A DNA stretch of 64,000 bases from Kosakonia sacchari SP1 (GTDB taxonomy: Bacteria > Pseudomonadota > Gammaproteobacteria > Enterobacterales > Enterobacteriaceae): NCBI RefSeq assembly GCF_000300455.3, contig NZ_CP007215.2, forward strand, positions 2,108,001 through 2,172,000, in the 5' to 3' direction. The notes under the pieces were generated by a model. That model ran no database searches and was not told the DNA's origin. It worked only from the letters and a program-made list of their open reading frames with translations. Below are positions 1 to 10,383 of this stretch, piece after piece; the stretch's first letter is position 1, and each line of letters starts with the position of its first letter. Position numbers and translations under genes: made by a program.

Positions 1-2171
<2,171 letters not shown>

Positions 2172-2918
2172 ATGCGTCTGGCTTTACATCTTATTATTCC
2201 CCTGATGCTTGTTGGCTGTGGCGCCAATAATAGCGAACCGCAAACGGCTATACCTGGCGAGAAAACCTCCGCAAAAATGAAAACCCTCGAAACAGGCGCG
2301 GCGCTAATACAATCTCGCCCGCCGATTGAGGCAATAAGCGCCTACCTGGACGGCTTTCATTTTTATAACGGCGAACGGAAAGGGCAAATGGAAGCCCATC
2401 ATTATGTCACCGTGTTAAATAATGACGTTATGCAGGCGGTGATTTATGACGGGAATACCGCGAATGCGCGGCTGATGGGCGTGGAATACATCATCAGTGA
2501 ACGACTTTTCAAAACTCTGCCGCCGGATGAGAAAAAACTCTGGCATAGCCACCGTTATGAAGTGAAATCCGGCTCGCTTATTGCGCCGGGTTTACCAGCT
2601 GTCGCGGAAAAAGCGCTGATGAGCAATATCGTGAATACCTACGGCAAAACCTGGCATACCTGGCACACTGAGCGTGACCAGACGCTGCCGCTGGGCGTGC
2701 CCGTGCTAATGATGGGATTTACACAAGATGGGCAACTCGATCCGGCGCTGCTTGCTGACCGCGATCGCCGTTTTGGCGTGAGCACCCCGACTATCAGGCA
2801 GCAGCGCGCAGACCTGCCTGCGCACCCGGTGGCGCAGGGCGCGGATGCCTGGGAACAGGGGCAGGTGATTCAAATCAAGCCCGTTAATCTCTCTGATGGT
2901 ACTGAACATTCTCATTGA
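2172..2918 (+). CDS. DUF1264 (OBAP-family) lipoprotein
   Basis: Belongs to the DUF1264 family, related to plant oil-body-associated proteins; its biochemical role is not known. The first 16 residues form a lipoprotein signal ending in LMLVGC, with Cys16 as the lipidated residue, so the protein should be anchored in the envelope. The body holds the family-type segments around HFYNGERKGQMEAHHY and the repeated WHTWHTERD near residue 160. The 248-residue length fits bacterial members. TAAGGA lies 8-13 bases upstream of the start. It is followed by a short fragment of another gene. Confidence 0.85.
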   Translation: MRLALHLIIPLMLVGCGANNSEPQTAIPGEKTSAKMKTLETGAALIQSRPPIEAISAYLDGFHFYNGERKGQMEAHHYVTVLNNDVMQAVIYDGNTANARLMGVEYIISERLFKTLPPDEKKLWHSHRYEVKSGSLIAPGLPAVAEKALMSNIVNTYGKTWHTWHTERDQTLPLGVPVLMMGFTQDGQLDPALLADRDRRFGVSTPTIRQQRADLPAHPVAQGADAWEQGQVIQIKPVNLSDGTEHSH

Positions 2919-3178
2919 TAATGCACGACGCGGCCAAATACGAATGTTCACCGCAGTCGCAGGGTTGGCTATTGTGCGGCGGTAAGCATGGTTTTAGCCG
3001 TGCAATCGGGCAGCCGGAACGCCACTTGCGTTTTTATCAATGGATGATGGCGATGGATACTGGTGCCAGTAGGGTTAACCAGCAACGTCTGCGCGAGCTG
3101 GCTGTAACGCATGGCGAGGAGATCCAGCCGTTTTGCAGCCACGATGCGCAGGCGTTGCGCGCCTTACAAAAGAGATAA
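2915..3178 (+). pseudogene. Remnant of an MBL-fold metallohydrolase (C-terminal part)
   Basis: The frame overlaps the end of the DUF1264 gene and has no good start of its own. The last ~65 residues, with RLRELAVTHGEEIQPFCSHD, resemble the C-terminal end of metallo-beta-lactamase-fold hydrolases, where a late His-Asp pair completes the metal site. The HxHxDH core that should lie about 100 residues earlier is absent. A second frame at 2943 reads MFTAVAGLAIVRR and then stops, which hints at a frameshift plus deletion. I read this as a decayed gene; a short independent protein is possible but less likely. Confidence 0.4.
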
Positions 3179-3204
3179 AAAAAGCATCTGCAGGGCAGAT
3201 GCTT
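3177..3204 (-). terminator. Rho-independent terminator of yciE-katN
   Basis: On the minus strand, AAGCATCTGC pairs with GCAGATGCTT around a 3-base loop and is followed by a run of seven T. It starts about 10 bases beyond the katN stop codon. Confidence 0.9.
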
Positions 3205-3213
3205 TCGGGGAAC

Positions 3214-4089
3214 TTATTTCGGTTGCGGTTCACCGTAGCCGAGTTCGGCACCGGTGAGCGGATCAACACTCGGATCGGATTTGGTGCGTTCTGCCATCGC
3301 TTTTACCAGCGCCAGTTGTTCCGGGCTGAGCGTGGTGGTAGCGGAACCGTCGCCACCGTCGACAGCCGGTTGTGGATCGGCGACATACTCAAAGTTCTCA
3401 TCGCTGTTCCAGCTACCGCGAGGGTCGTCACCTTCCGACATGTTGTAATAGACGTTGGTGTACTGTTCGATTGGCGGTAATTTTCCTGGCGGGAAATTAT
3501 TGCGAATCGAGTAGAGCGCCTTTTCAAACGAGAGCATATGCGCGGCTTCACGCGTCATCAGGAAACCTAACGCATCTTTAACCCCCGGATCGTCGGTGAC
3601 ATTGATTAAGCGCTCATAAATGATTTTCGCGCGCGCTTCGGCGGCGATATTCGAACGCAAATCGGCGGTCACTTCGCCAATCGTATCAATATAAGCGGCG
3701 GTCCACGGGACGCCGGCGGAATTGGTGAGCGCGGGCCCACCACCGTAAAGCAGCGAGGTAATATGGCTGTCATTACCGTTTTCGGTTAACGAACGGTACA
3801 GCTCCGCTTCACTTTCGGTGCCCTCTGCCAGCTCACCTTTCGCGCCTTTATTGAGCATGCCTACCAGCGAACCGATAATTTCCAGATGGCTCAATTCTTC
3901 TGTCGCGATGTCCATCAACATCTCTTTGCGACCGGCGTCTTCATCTCCTAACCCTTGGGTAAAATAGCGGCATGCCGCCGCCAGTTCCCCTTGCGGGCCG
4001 CCAAACTGTTCGAGCAGCAGGTTGGCCAGCCCTGGGTTCGGTTCACTGACGCGCACGGTGTATTGCAGTTGTTTTACATGACGAAACAT
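3214..4089 (-). CDS. katN: Manganese (non-haem) catalase KatN
   Basis: Dimanganese catalase that converts hydrogen peroxide to water and oxygen. The four-helix metal site shows as Glu35 (GGPQGELAAA), Glu65/His68 (ATEELSHLEI), Glu151 (AAEARAKI) and Glu181/His184 (TREAAHML). The 291-residue length matches Salmonella KatN. The start at 4089 has an AGGAGG box at ideal distance. It lies 27 bases downstream of yciE, with a terminator after it, so the two are one transcript. In Salmonella the order is yciG-yciF-yciE-katN under RpoS control; here only the last two genes are present. Confidence 0.95.
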   Translation of the reverse strand: MFRHVKQLQYTVRVSEPNPGLANLLLEQFGGPQGELAAACRYFTQGLGDEDAGRKEMLMDIATEELSHLEIIGSLVGMLNKGAKGELAEGTESEAELYRSLTENGNDSHITSLLYGGGPALTNSAGVPWTAAYIDTIGEVTADLRSNIAAEARAKIIYERLINVTDDPGVKDALGFLMTREAAHMLSFEKALYSIRNNFPPGKLPPIEQYTNVYYNMSEGDDPRGSWNSDENFEYVADPQPAVDGGDGSATTTLSPEQLALVKAMAERTKSDPSVDPLTGAELGYGEPQPK

Positions 4090-4116
4090 TGCTTGCCTCC
4101 TGAAAAGTCAAAATTA

Positions 4117-4623
4117 TTATTTTTTAGCTTCCACGCCTTCCGCTGCACTGCGCAGCAAAAATTGTTCTGTCACATCCGGAATATGATTAATCGCCCATTC
4201 GGCCATCGCTTTTTCTTCTGCCAGGATCTGTTTGAATATATCGATGCTGGCACTGTCACCGGCTTTTTCAGCCGCGGCAATAAGCGAGGTATAACAGGCA
4301 ATTTCAAATTGCTCGAAGACATAACTGCTGATTGCACCTTTAACAATTTCATCCGGTGCAAACATGCCGCCAAATGATTGACCCATCGCTGCCATTTTGC
4401 TGGTGGCATCTTTCATTAATGAACGGTTAATATCATTTCGATCCATCACCGTTTCCAGCAATTTTATTTGCCCTTGTGTTTCCGTTAAATGCTGCTCAAT
4501 TCTTGCGCGTAAATCAGGGTAGTTATCGATGCGGCTGCTCATGGCATTAAGCATTGACTCAGCTTGTTTTTCCATTGCGTGTGCATCGCGTAACCAGTCG
4601 TGATAATTTTCTTGAGGTGTCAT
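4117..4623 (-). CDS. yciE: YciE, ferritin-like DUF892 stress protein
   Basis: Helical ferritin-like protein of the DUF892 family, 168 residues like E. coli YciE, and closest to it along the whole length (HYHDWLRDAHAMEKQAES-type N-terminus and a GVEAKK C-terminus). Family members are bacterioferritin-like and induced in stationary phase and by osmotic stress; the exact reaction is not established. The start at 4623 has an AGGA box. It is the first gene of the yciE-katN unit. Its usual partners yciG and yciF are not upstream. Confidence 0.93.
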   Translation of the reverse strand: MTPQENYHDWLRDAHAMEKQAESMLNAMSSRIDNYPDLRARIEQHLTETQGQIKLLETVMDRNDINRSLMKDATSKMAAMGQSFGGMFAPDEIVKGAISSYVFEQFEIACYTSLIAAAEKAGDSASIDIFKQILAEEKAMAEWAINHIPDVTEQFLLRSAAEGVEAKK

Positions 4624-5273
4624 ATCTAATCCTTTCAGGGGTGAGTGGATAAGAAAAAGGGGACACTGCCGCTGTATTCAGCAGTTATACAATTAATAAG
4701 AAATATCAGGGGGAGTGGTGCGCTCTTATATTATCGTGAGGTGAATAAAATAGATAAATAGTAATCCTGATATCCTTACTGCTTTATATTTGCATGCTAA
4801 CGTGTATCGCTTGTTATTAAATTTAGACACTGGCTTCATTTAGTCAAACCGAGGCGTGAACAGGGTCGATTCAATATATTTTCGACACACTGCTTCGCTT
4901 GTTATTATTTTTATAAAAATAAATTTTCCTTAATATTAACGAGTTAACGGAATACACTTTCGATTTCATTAATCACATGCGTCACTATCACTCATTTTTA
5001 GCAGGTATGGTTGGCTTTTTAGTCGCCTTTTTTGACATTTCTTTACGTTCAGCAAGCGGCTCATATCGGTAGAACCAGTGTGTTTAAGAACTATCTCAGC
5101 GCGATGGGGCGTCCAAAAAGGGAAAAGGCGAAAACAGGTCGTTAAACCCGCAACAGAACGTGCCACAACAAGCGAACGTTGTGAGGAGGTTTTTATCCCA
5201 CTGCGCTAGCGGTAAGGGAAAATGGGCAGGTAGCTAAGCGCAGCAGTGAGAACTGACAAAATGTGCGCTTATC
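4624..5273. other. Long AT-rich intergenic region upstream of yciE
   Basis: About 650 bases without a supported gene between yciE and the MarR regulator. It must hold the yciE-katN promoter. In relatives yciG and yciF occupy this position; I see no trace of their proteins in any frame. One 65-codon minus-strand frame at 4969-5166 has no ribosome binding site and no recognisable product. Confidence 0.5.
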
Positions 5274-5284
5274 TTGACAATTCA

Positions 5285-5336
5285 TTGACAGTTAACTGCC
5301 TGGTCAGTAATTTCATTTGTAATTACTGACCAGGCA
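5285..5336 (+). promoter_or_regulatory. Promoter of the marR-emrAB operon with a 40-bp palindromic operator
   Basis: A near-ideal sigma-70 promoter is visible: TTGACA at 5285-5290, 17 bases, TAATTT at 5308-5313. A perfect inverted repeat covers the -10 box: TGCCTGGTCAGTAATT (5297-5312), 8-base spacer, AATTACTGACCAGGCA (5321-5336). The gene starts at 5343. MarR-family dimers bind such palindromes, so autorepression is the natural reading. A second TTGACA lies at 5274-5279. Confidence 0.8.
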
Positions 5337-5342
5337 AATATC

Positions 5343-5798
5343 ATGACCAACGCTACGGATATTCCCAACCCTAAACTTCATCTCGGTTTGCTGATTCATC
5401 TGGCAAACCAGTTCAAAGACCAGCTAATAAGTCAGTACTTTTCCTCTGCGGATATCACCGCTGCGCAGTTCAAGGTATTGATAAGTATCTATAAAGGCTT
5501 TAATAGCCCGGTTGAAGTGAGCAAGAATTTGCTGATGGATGCCGGGGCAATGAGCCGGATGCTTGAACGCATGGCCAAGCGCGATCTGATTGTGCGCACC
5601 ACCAACCCGGAAGACAAACGCCAGGTCATTCTCGAACTGACCGACAAAGGGCGAGTGATTTGTGATCGTTTTCAGAATGAGGCGCTGGCCTCGATTCTCA
5701 GTACGCTGACCAGCCGCCTGACCGCCGATGAGTCGCGGCTGCTGGTTGAACTCCTGATAAAAATGTTGCCGGACGAGGCAACCCGCCCACATCGCTAA
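5343..5798 (+). CDS. MarR-family transcriptional regulator of the emr-type efflux operon
   Basis: A 151-residue winged-helix regulator of the MarR/EmrR family. The DNA-binding part spans roughly residues 35-105, with a recognition helix around DAGAMSRMLERMAKRDLI and the wing around NPEDKRQVILELT. These proteins repress efflux operons and release DNA when they bind the drug or phenolic ligand. It sits 22 bases before an EmrA-like adaptor gene and directly behind the palindromic promoter, so it probably represses its own operon. The ribosome binding site is weak. Sequence alone does not tell the ligand. Confidence 0.9.
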   Translation: MTNATDIPNPKLHLGLLIHLANQFKDQLISQYFSSADITAAQFKVLISIYKGFNSPVEVSKNLLMDAGAMSRMLERMAKRDLIVRTTNPEDKRQVILELTDKGRVICDRFQNEALASILSTLTSRLTADESRLLVELLIKMLPDEATRPHR

Positions 5799-5820
5799 GC
5801 TGTCCTGAAAAGGTATCAAG

Positions 5821-6999
5821 ATGCAAACTTCATCTGCACAACCCGAACGCGCGCCGAGCAAACGTAAGCGCAACTTCGCTATCCTGTTCGTTGTTTTGCT
5901 GCTTATCGCCGCAGGCTGTCTGGCCTGGTATCTGCTCTATGCCCGTTACTACGAAAGCACCGACGATGCGTATGTCAACGCCAATCTGGTGACCTTAACG
6001 CCACAAATCGGCGGGACGGTGACGCAGGTTTCCGTTGATGAAGGCGATTATGTCGAAAAAGGGCAGCCGTTGGTGTTACTGGATCCAAGTGACACCGAAA
6101 TCGCCCTGCAACAGGCAGAAGCGAACCTCGCCAGCACCGTGCGTCAGGTGCGCGGCTTGTACAGCACGGTCGATAACTACCGTGCGCAGGTCGCGGCGAA
6201 ACAAACAGCGCTGCAAACCGCGCAGAACGACTATGCGCGTCGGCAAAAAATCGCCACCAGCGGCGCGATTTCCGTTGAGGATTTAGCGCACTACCGCGAT
6301 GCGGTTGCGACGGCGAAAAGCGATCTGGCGGCGGCGCAACAGGCGTTAAGCACTAACCTGGCGATGACCGATGACACGGTTATCGATAGCCACCCGGAAA
6401 TCAAAAGCGCGATTGCCACGTTGCGCCAGCGTTACCTCGATAACGCGCGCAGCACCATTGTTGCGCCGGTCAGCGGCTTTGTCGCAAAACGCGCGGTGCA
6501 ACTGGGGATGCGCGTTGATTCCGGCACCACGCTGATGTCGATTGTGCCGCTGGATCAGGTGTGGGTGGACGCCAACTTTAAAGAGAGCCAGATGAACACC
6601 ATGCGCCTGGGGCAGAAAGTGACGCTGACTGCCGATCTTTATGGTGATGATGTGGAATACCACGGCACCATTGAGAGCCTGGGCATTGGTACTGGCAGTG
6701 CGTTTTCGCTGCTGCCGGCGCAAAACGCCAGCGGGAACTGGATCAAGATCATCCAGCGTTTGCCTGTGCGCATCACGCTTGACCCGCATGACATGCAAAA
6801 ACACCCGTTGCGCGTGGGGCTGTCAATGTTCGCTCGCGTGGATATTCGTAACCCCGATGGCGATCTGCTGCCGCCGAAAACGGTTGCCGCGCCGCGCTTC
6901 ACCACCGACGTTTACCAGAATGCCCTGGACAACGCCGATCAGCTGGTGGCGAAAATTCTTCATGACAACAGCCAGGCGGTAGCGTCAAACGCCCGCTAA
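5821..6999 (+). CDS. EmrA-like membrane fusion protein
   Basis: Periplasmic adaptor of a tripartite pump, linking an inner-membrane MFS transporter to an outer-membrane channel such as TolC. One N-terminal transmembrane segment lies at about residues 19-40, followed by the family start YYESTDDAYVNANLVTLTPQ. Then come a lipoyl half-domain (GTVTQVSVDEGDYVEKGQPL), a helical hairpin at about 90-190, the second lipoyl half (STIVAPVSGFVAKRAVQLG) and a beta-barrel part. The 392-residue length is normal. It has an AAGG box 7 bases before the start, and the next gene begins 10 bases downstream. It looks like a paralogue of EmrA rather than EmrA itself because the locus also carries a second MFS gene. 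Confidence 0.92.
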   Translation: MQTSSAQPERAPSKRKRNFAILFVVLLLIAAGCLAWYLLYARYYESTDDAYVNANLVTLTPQIGGTVTQVSVDEGDYVEKGQPLVLLDPSDTEIALQQAEANLASTVRQVRGLYSTVDNYRAQVAAKQTALQTAQNDYARRQKIATSGAISVEDLAHYRDAVATAKSDLAAAQQALSTNLAMTDDTVIDSHPEIKSAIATLRQRYLDNARSTIVAPVSGFVAKRAVQLGMRVDSGTTLMSIVPLDQVWVDANFKESQMNTMRLGQKVTLTADLYGDDVEYHGTIESLGIGTGSAFSLLPAQNASGNWIKIIQRLPVRITLDPHDMQKHPLRVGLSMFARVDIRNPDGDLLPPKTVAAPRFTTDVYQNALDNADQLVAKILHDNSQAVASNAR

Positions 7000-7009
7000 G
7001 AGAGACGTT

Positions 7010-8545
7010 ATGCAAGATAAGTCGGCGTTTACGCCACCCAGCCTGCTGCTGGCGACAATCGCGCTGTCGCTGGCGACCTTTATGCAGGTGCTGGATACCA
7101 CCATTGCGAACGTTGCGCTGCCGACCATCGCCGGTAACCTTGGCGTCAGTTCGGATCAGGGCACCTGGGTTATTACCTCGTTCGCGGTGTGCAATGCCAT
7201 TGCGTTGCCGCTGACCGGCTGGTTTACCCGTCGCTTTGGTCAGCTTAAGCTGTTTGTCGGTTCGGTGGCGCTGTTTACCCTGACGTCGTTCCTGTGCGGG
7301 TTTGCCCACAGCATGACCGAGCTGATCATCTTCCGCGCGCTGCAGGGCTTTTTTGCCGGTCCGATGTTCCCGATGTGTCAGACGCTGTTGCTGGTGATTT
7401 TCCCGAGCAGCAAACGCAGCATGGCGCTGGCGTTGCTCTCGATGGTGACCGTGGTCGCACCGATTGTCGGGCCGATCACCGGCGGCTGGATCACTGACAA
7501 TTACTCGTGGCCGTGGATCTTCTATATCAACGTACCGATTGGGATTTTCGCCGCCATTGTGGTCTGGACGCAGCTGCGCGAGCGCGAAGAAACCACTTCT
7601 CATTCGCCAATCGATTACATCGGCATTGCGTTGCTGGTGCTCGGTGTGGGCCTGTTGCAGGTGGTGCTGGATAAAGGCAACGACATGGACTGGTTCAACG
7701 CCACGGAAATCATTGTCATGTCGGTACTTTCCGCCATTGCACTGGCGTCGTTTGTCATCTGGGAACTGGGGGAGCAGCACCCGATTGTGAACCTGCGGCT
7801 GTTTAAAGATCGCAACTTCGCCATCGGCACCGCGACGCTGACGCTTGGTTACGCGGCTTTTTTCGCCATTAACATTATTCTGCCGCAGTGGCTGCAAACC
7901 CAAATGGGTTATACCGCCATTTGGGCCGGGCTTGCCGCCGCGCCGATGGGCTTTTTACCGCTGCTGTTAACACCGTTTATCGGTCGCTATGCCCATAAAG
8001 TTGATCTGCGCCTGTTGGCGTCGTTGTCATTTCTGACGATGGGCGCATCCTGCCTTATCCGCGCGCAGTTTAATACCAGTGTCGATTTTCGCACCGTGGC
8101 GGAAGTGCAGATGTTTATGGGGATCGGCGTGGCGTTTTTCTTTATGCCGATAACCACCATTGTGCTGTCGAATCTGCACGGTGCCGAAGTGGCGGAAGGC
8201 TCCGGGCTGGCAACCTTTTTCCGTGTATTGGGCGGCTCGTTTGCTTCGTCGCTCACCACCTGGGTCTGGTCGCGGCGTGAGGTTTACCATCATGCCAACC
8301 TGACGGAAAGCGTCTCCGTGTATAACCCGGCGGCCACTGACTACCTGCATAAAATGGGCGGCGTGACGCAGCAACACCTGGCGGCGGTGGATAAAACTAT
8401 TGAGCAACAGGCGTATATGCTGTCGACTATCGACTATTTCTGGCTGTTAGGCTGGGGTTTTATGGCGCTGGTTGTGGTGATTTGGTTTGCCCGCCCGCCG
8501 TTTGTGCGTTCCGGTGCGCCGGGCGCGCCGTCGGCAGGACACTAA
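7010..8545 (+). CDS. EmrB-like DHA2 MFS drug exporter
   Basis: Inner-membrane drug:proton antiporter of the 14-helix DHA2 group, 511 residues, which works with the preceding adaptor. The first helix carries the DHA2 signature FMQVLDTTIANVALPTIAG, and the loop after helix 2 has GWFTRRFGQLKLF (motif A). Motif C is seen in LLSMVTVVAPIVGPITGG. The C-terminal tail is Pro/Gly-rich. The gene lies in the middle of the operon and follows emrA by 10 bases. The substrates are unknown; the family handles hydrophobic uncouplers, bile salts and antibiotics. Confidence 0.93.
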   Translation: MQDKSAFTPPSLLLATIALSLATFMQVLDTTIANVALPTIAGNLGVSSDQGTWVITSFAVCNAIALPLTGWFTRRFGQLKLFVGSVALFTLTSFLCGFAHSMTELIIFRALQGFFAGPMFPMCQTLLLVIFPSSKRSMALALLSMVTVVAPIVGPITGGWITDNYSWPWIFYINVPIGIFAAIVVWTQLREREETTSHSPIDYIGIALLVLGVGLLQVVLDKGNDMDWFNATEIIVMSVLSAIALASFVIWELGEQHPIVNLRLFKDRNFAIGTATLTLGYAAFFAINIILPQWLQTQMGYTAIWAGLAAAPMGFLPLLLTPFIGRYAHKVDLRLLASLSFLTMGASCLIRAQFNTSVDFRTVAEVQMFMGIGVAFFFMPITTIVLSNLHGAEVAEGSGLATFFRVLGGSFASSLTTWVWSRREVYHHANLTESVSVYNPAATDYLHKMGGVTQQHLAAVDKTIEQQAYMLSTIDYFWLLGWGFMALVVVIWFARPPFVRSGAPGAPSAGH

Positions 8546-8565
8546 TAACAGAGATGGAATAACGT

Positions 8566-9801
8566 ATGGCTCCGGTGTTACCAGGTAGTGATGGTCGTTT
8601 ATTGCAGCATCGTTCGTTTGTCGCCTTCTGGCTGGCGCGAACCAGTTCCAGCTTCGGTTTTCAGATGTTATCTATCATCGTCGGCTGGCAAATTTACTCC
8701 CAGACTCAGAGTGCGTTTTGGCTGGGGATGATTGGTCTGGTGCAGTTTATTCCTTCGTTGACGCTGGCGCTGCCTGCCGGGCATATCGCCGACCAGTTTG
8801 ACCGCCGTCGCGTGGTGCTGCTGGCGCAGGTTCTCGAGTGGCTGGCTATCGCTGCGCTGGCGTGGTTAACGTGGCAGGGCGATGCCAGCGTGTGGGTGAT
8901 TTTGTCGCTTATCTTTGTTATTTCTTGCGCCAAAACCATTGAGTCGCCATCGATGGTTTCGATGTTGCCGGCGTTGGTACCGCTCTCTATTTTGCCGCGT
9001 GCAACGGCTGCGAATGCGGTTTCCGGCCAGGCGGCGCAGATTGTCGGCCCGGCGCTGGGCGGTTTTCTCTACGCAGCGGGAGCCGATGTGGTGTACAGCG
9101 TTACCGCCGGGCTTTATCTGGTGTCGCTGCTGCTGGTGATGACCCTGCGTTATGAACAGGCGCAACCGCCGCGCGCGCCGGCGACGTTATCCTCGCTGTT
9201 TGCCGGCGTTGGGTTTATCCGCAATCGCCCGGATGTGCTGGGAGTGATTTCGCTCGATCTGTTTGCCGTACTGCTCGGCGGCGCGACCGCGCTGCTGCCT
9301 ATTTTCGCCCATGATGTACTGCATACCGGGCCGTTTGGTCTGGGGTTGCTGCGCAGTGCGCCAGCCGTTGGCGCACTGCTGGTGGGTTTCTGGTTAAGCC
9401 ATCGCGCGCTGACGCGCAATGTTGGCATGATCATGTTTATGTGCGTGGCGGGGTTTGGCGTGGCGACGCTGGTGTTCGCCTTTTCAAGCTGGATGTGGCT
9501 GTCGCTGCTGGCGCTGTTTGCGCTCGGTGGTTTCGACATGGTGAGCATGGTGATCCGCGGTTCGCTGGTGCAACTCGATACGCCAGACGAGATGCGCGGG
9601 CGGGTTAACGCGGTTAACTCCATTTTTATCAACACCTCTAACCAGCTCGGCGAGTTTGAATCCGGCATGCTGGCGGCGTGGCTCGGCGCGGTGCCTGCGG
9701 CGGCGATTGGCGGTGTCGGCACGTTGATTGTGGTAGCCCTCTGGATGAAGTGGTTCCCCGGTTTGCGCCACCGCCAGCGGCTGGAAAGTGAGATGGGGTA
9801 G
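8566..9801 (+). CDS. MFS transporter, EntS-like (MFS_3)
   Basis: A 411-residue, 12-helix MFS protein of the MFS_3 group, to which the enterobactin exporter EntS belongs. Motif A appears as GHIADQFDRRRVVLL near residue 65. It lies 20 bases after emrB on the same strand and ends just before a strong terminator, so it is the last gene of the marR operon. A second exporter beside an EmrAB pair is uncommon; it may widen the substrate range or export a different compound under the same signal. Function is inferred only. Confidence 0.85.
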   Translation: MAPVLPGSDGRLLQHRSFVAFWLARTSSSFGFQMLSIIVGWQIYSQTQSAFWLGMIGLVQFIPSLTLALPAGHIADQFDRRRVVLLAQVLEWLAIAALAWLTWQGDASVWVILSLIFVISCAKTIESPSMVSMLPALVPLSILPRATAANAVSGQAAQIVGPALGGFLYAAGADVVYSVTAGLYLVSLLLVMTLRYEQAQPPRAPATLSSLFAGVGFIRNRPDVLGVISLDLFAVLLGGATALLPIFAHDVLHTGPFGLGLLRSAPAVGALLVGFWLSHRALTRNVGMIMFMCVAGFGVATLVFAFSSWMWLSLLALFALGGFDMVSMVIRGSLVQLDTPDEMRGRVNAVNSIFINTSNQLGEFESGMLAAWLGAVPAAAIGGVGTLIVVALWMKWFPGLRHRQRLESEMG

Positions 9802-9814
9802 TAACTGAATGACG

Positions 9815-9844
9815 AAAAACCTACGCAAAAACGTAGGTTTTTTT
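9815..9844 (+). terminator. Rho-independent terminator of the marR-emr operon
   Basis: AAAACCTACG (9816-9825) pairs with CGTAGGTTTT (9832-9841) around a 6-base loop and is followed by further T. It lies 14 bases after the stop codon of the last MFS gene. Confidence 0.92.
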
Positions 9845-9893
9845 ACATGGTAAAAACGTGCAATAAAACTGCGATACAGGGGAGCTTATCTTA

Positions 9894-10379
9894 CTACATT
9901 AGCTGGCTTCTCAAATAAAGCAGAGCAGCGGAAATAAAGATACAGGCAAAGAGAATATGGGTAATAAACAGAAGAGCAAATTTACGGTTCTGCTGAAAAT
10001 TACAAATGAATGCTGCCTCCACCATCGTGAGCCCACCGAGTATTAATAAAGCGAACGAGGGAATAAATACATTTTTAGGTGAGGCATAACTCAGGTCAGT
10101 CAAAGATGAGGTGACAGGCAAAACAGCTAAACCCAATGGAAGAAATAGCCCTTTGGTTTCTGGTAATTGTGAAGGTTTTTCCTGCAGTGGTTGATAGTGT
10201 AAATAACGATCTATATAGGTTATGACCAAGGCAATAACTGCAAAAAAAACATTTAATGGTATGCGAATGTCATCAGGTTTAAAGGCCTTAATGTAAGGTA
10301 TTTCAGTGCAGAAGAGATACAGCGTCAGCCATATAATAAATAAGATAAGAAAGAGATTATTAACTGTATTTTTGCTCAT
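9894..10379 (-). CDS. Hypothetical four-helix membrane protein downstream of bluR
   Basis: I do not recognise this 161-residue protein. It has four clear hydrophobic segments, at about residues 7-24, 39-54, 90-115 and 135-158, and should sit in the inner membrane. It is more AT-rich than bluR and bluF, as if added later. I chose the ATG at 10379, five bases after the bluR stop; an ATG at 10391 overlapping bluR is possible, and the longer open frame upstream lies inside bluR and is not coding. Its place at the end of the bluF-bluR transcript suggests co-expression. Small four-helix proteins of this kind include bacteriocin immunity proteins, but nothing here proves that. Confidence 0.65.
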   Translation of the reverse strand: MSKNTVNNLFLILFIIWLTLYLFCTEIPYIKAFKPDDIRIPLNVFFAVIALVITYIDRYLHYQPLQEKPSQLPETKGLFLPLGLAVLPVTSSLTDLSYASPKNVFIPSFALLILGGLTMVEAAFICNFQQNRKFALLFITHILFACIFISAALLYLRSQLM

Positions 10380-10383
10380 TACT

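Noticed and set aside
6899-7903. Long minus-strand open frame of 334 codons
   Set aside because: It is antisense to the emrA/emrB genes and rich in Arg, Gln and His, as expected from a shadow of GC-rich coding DNA.
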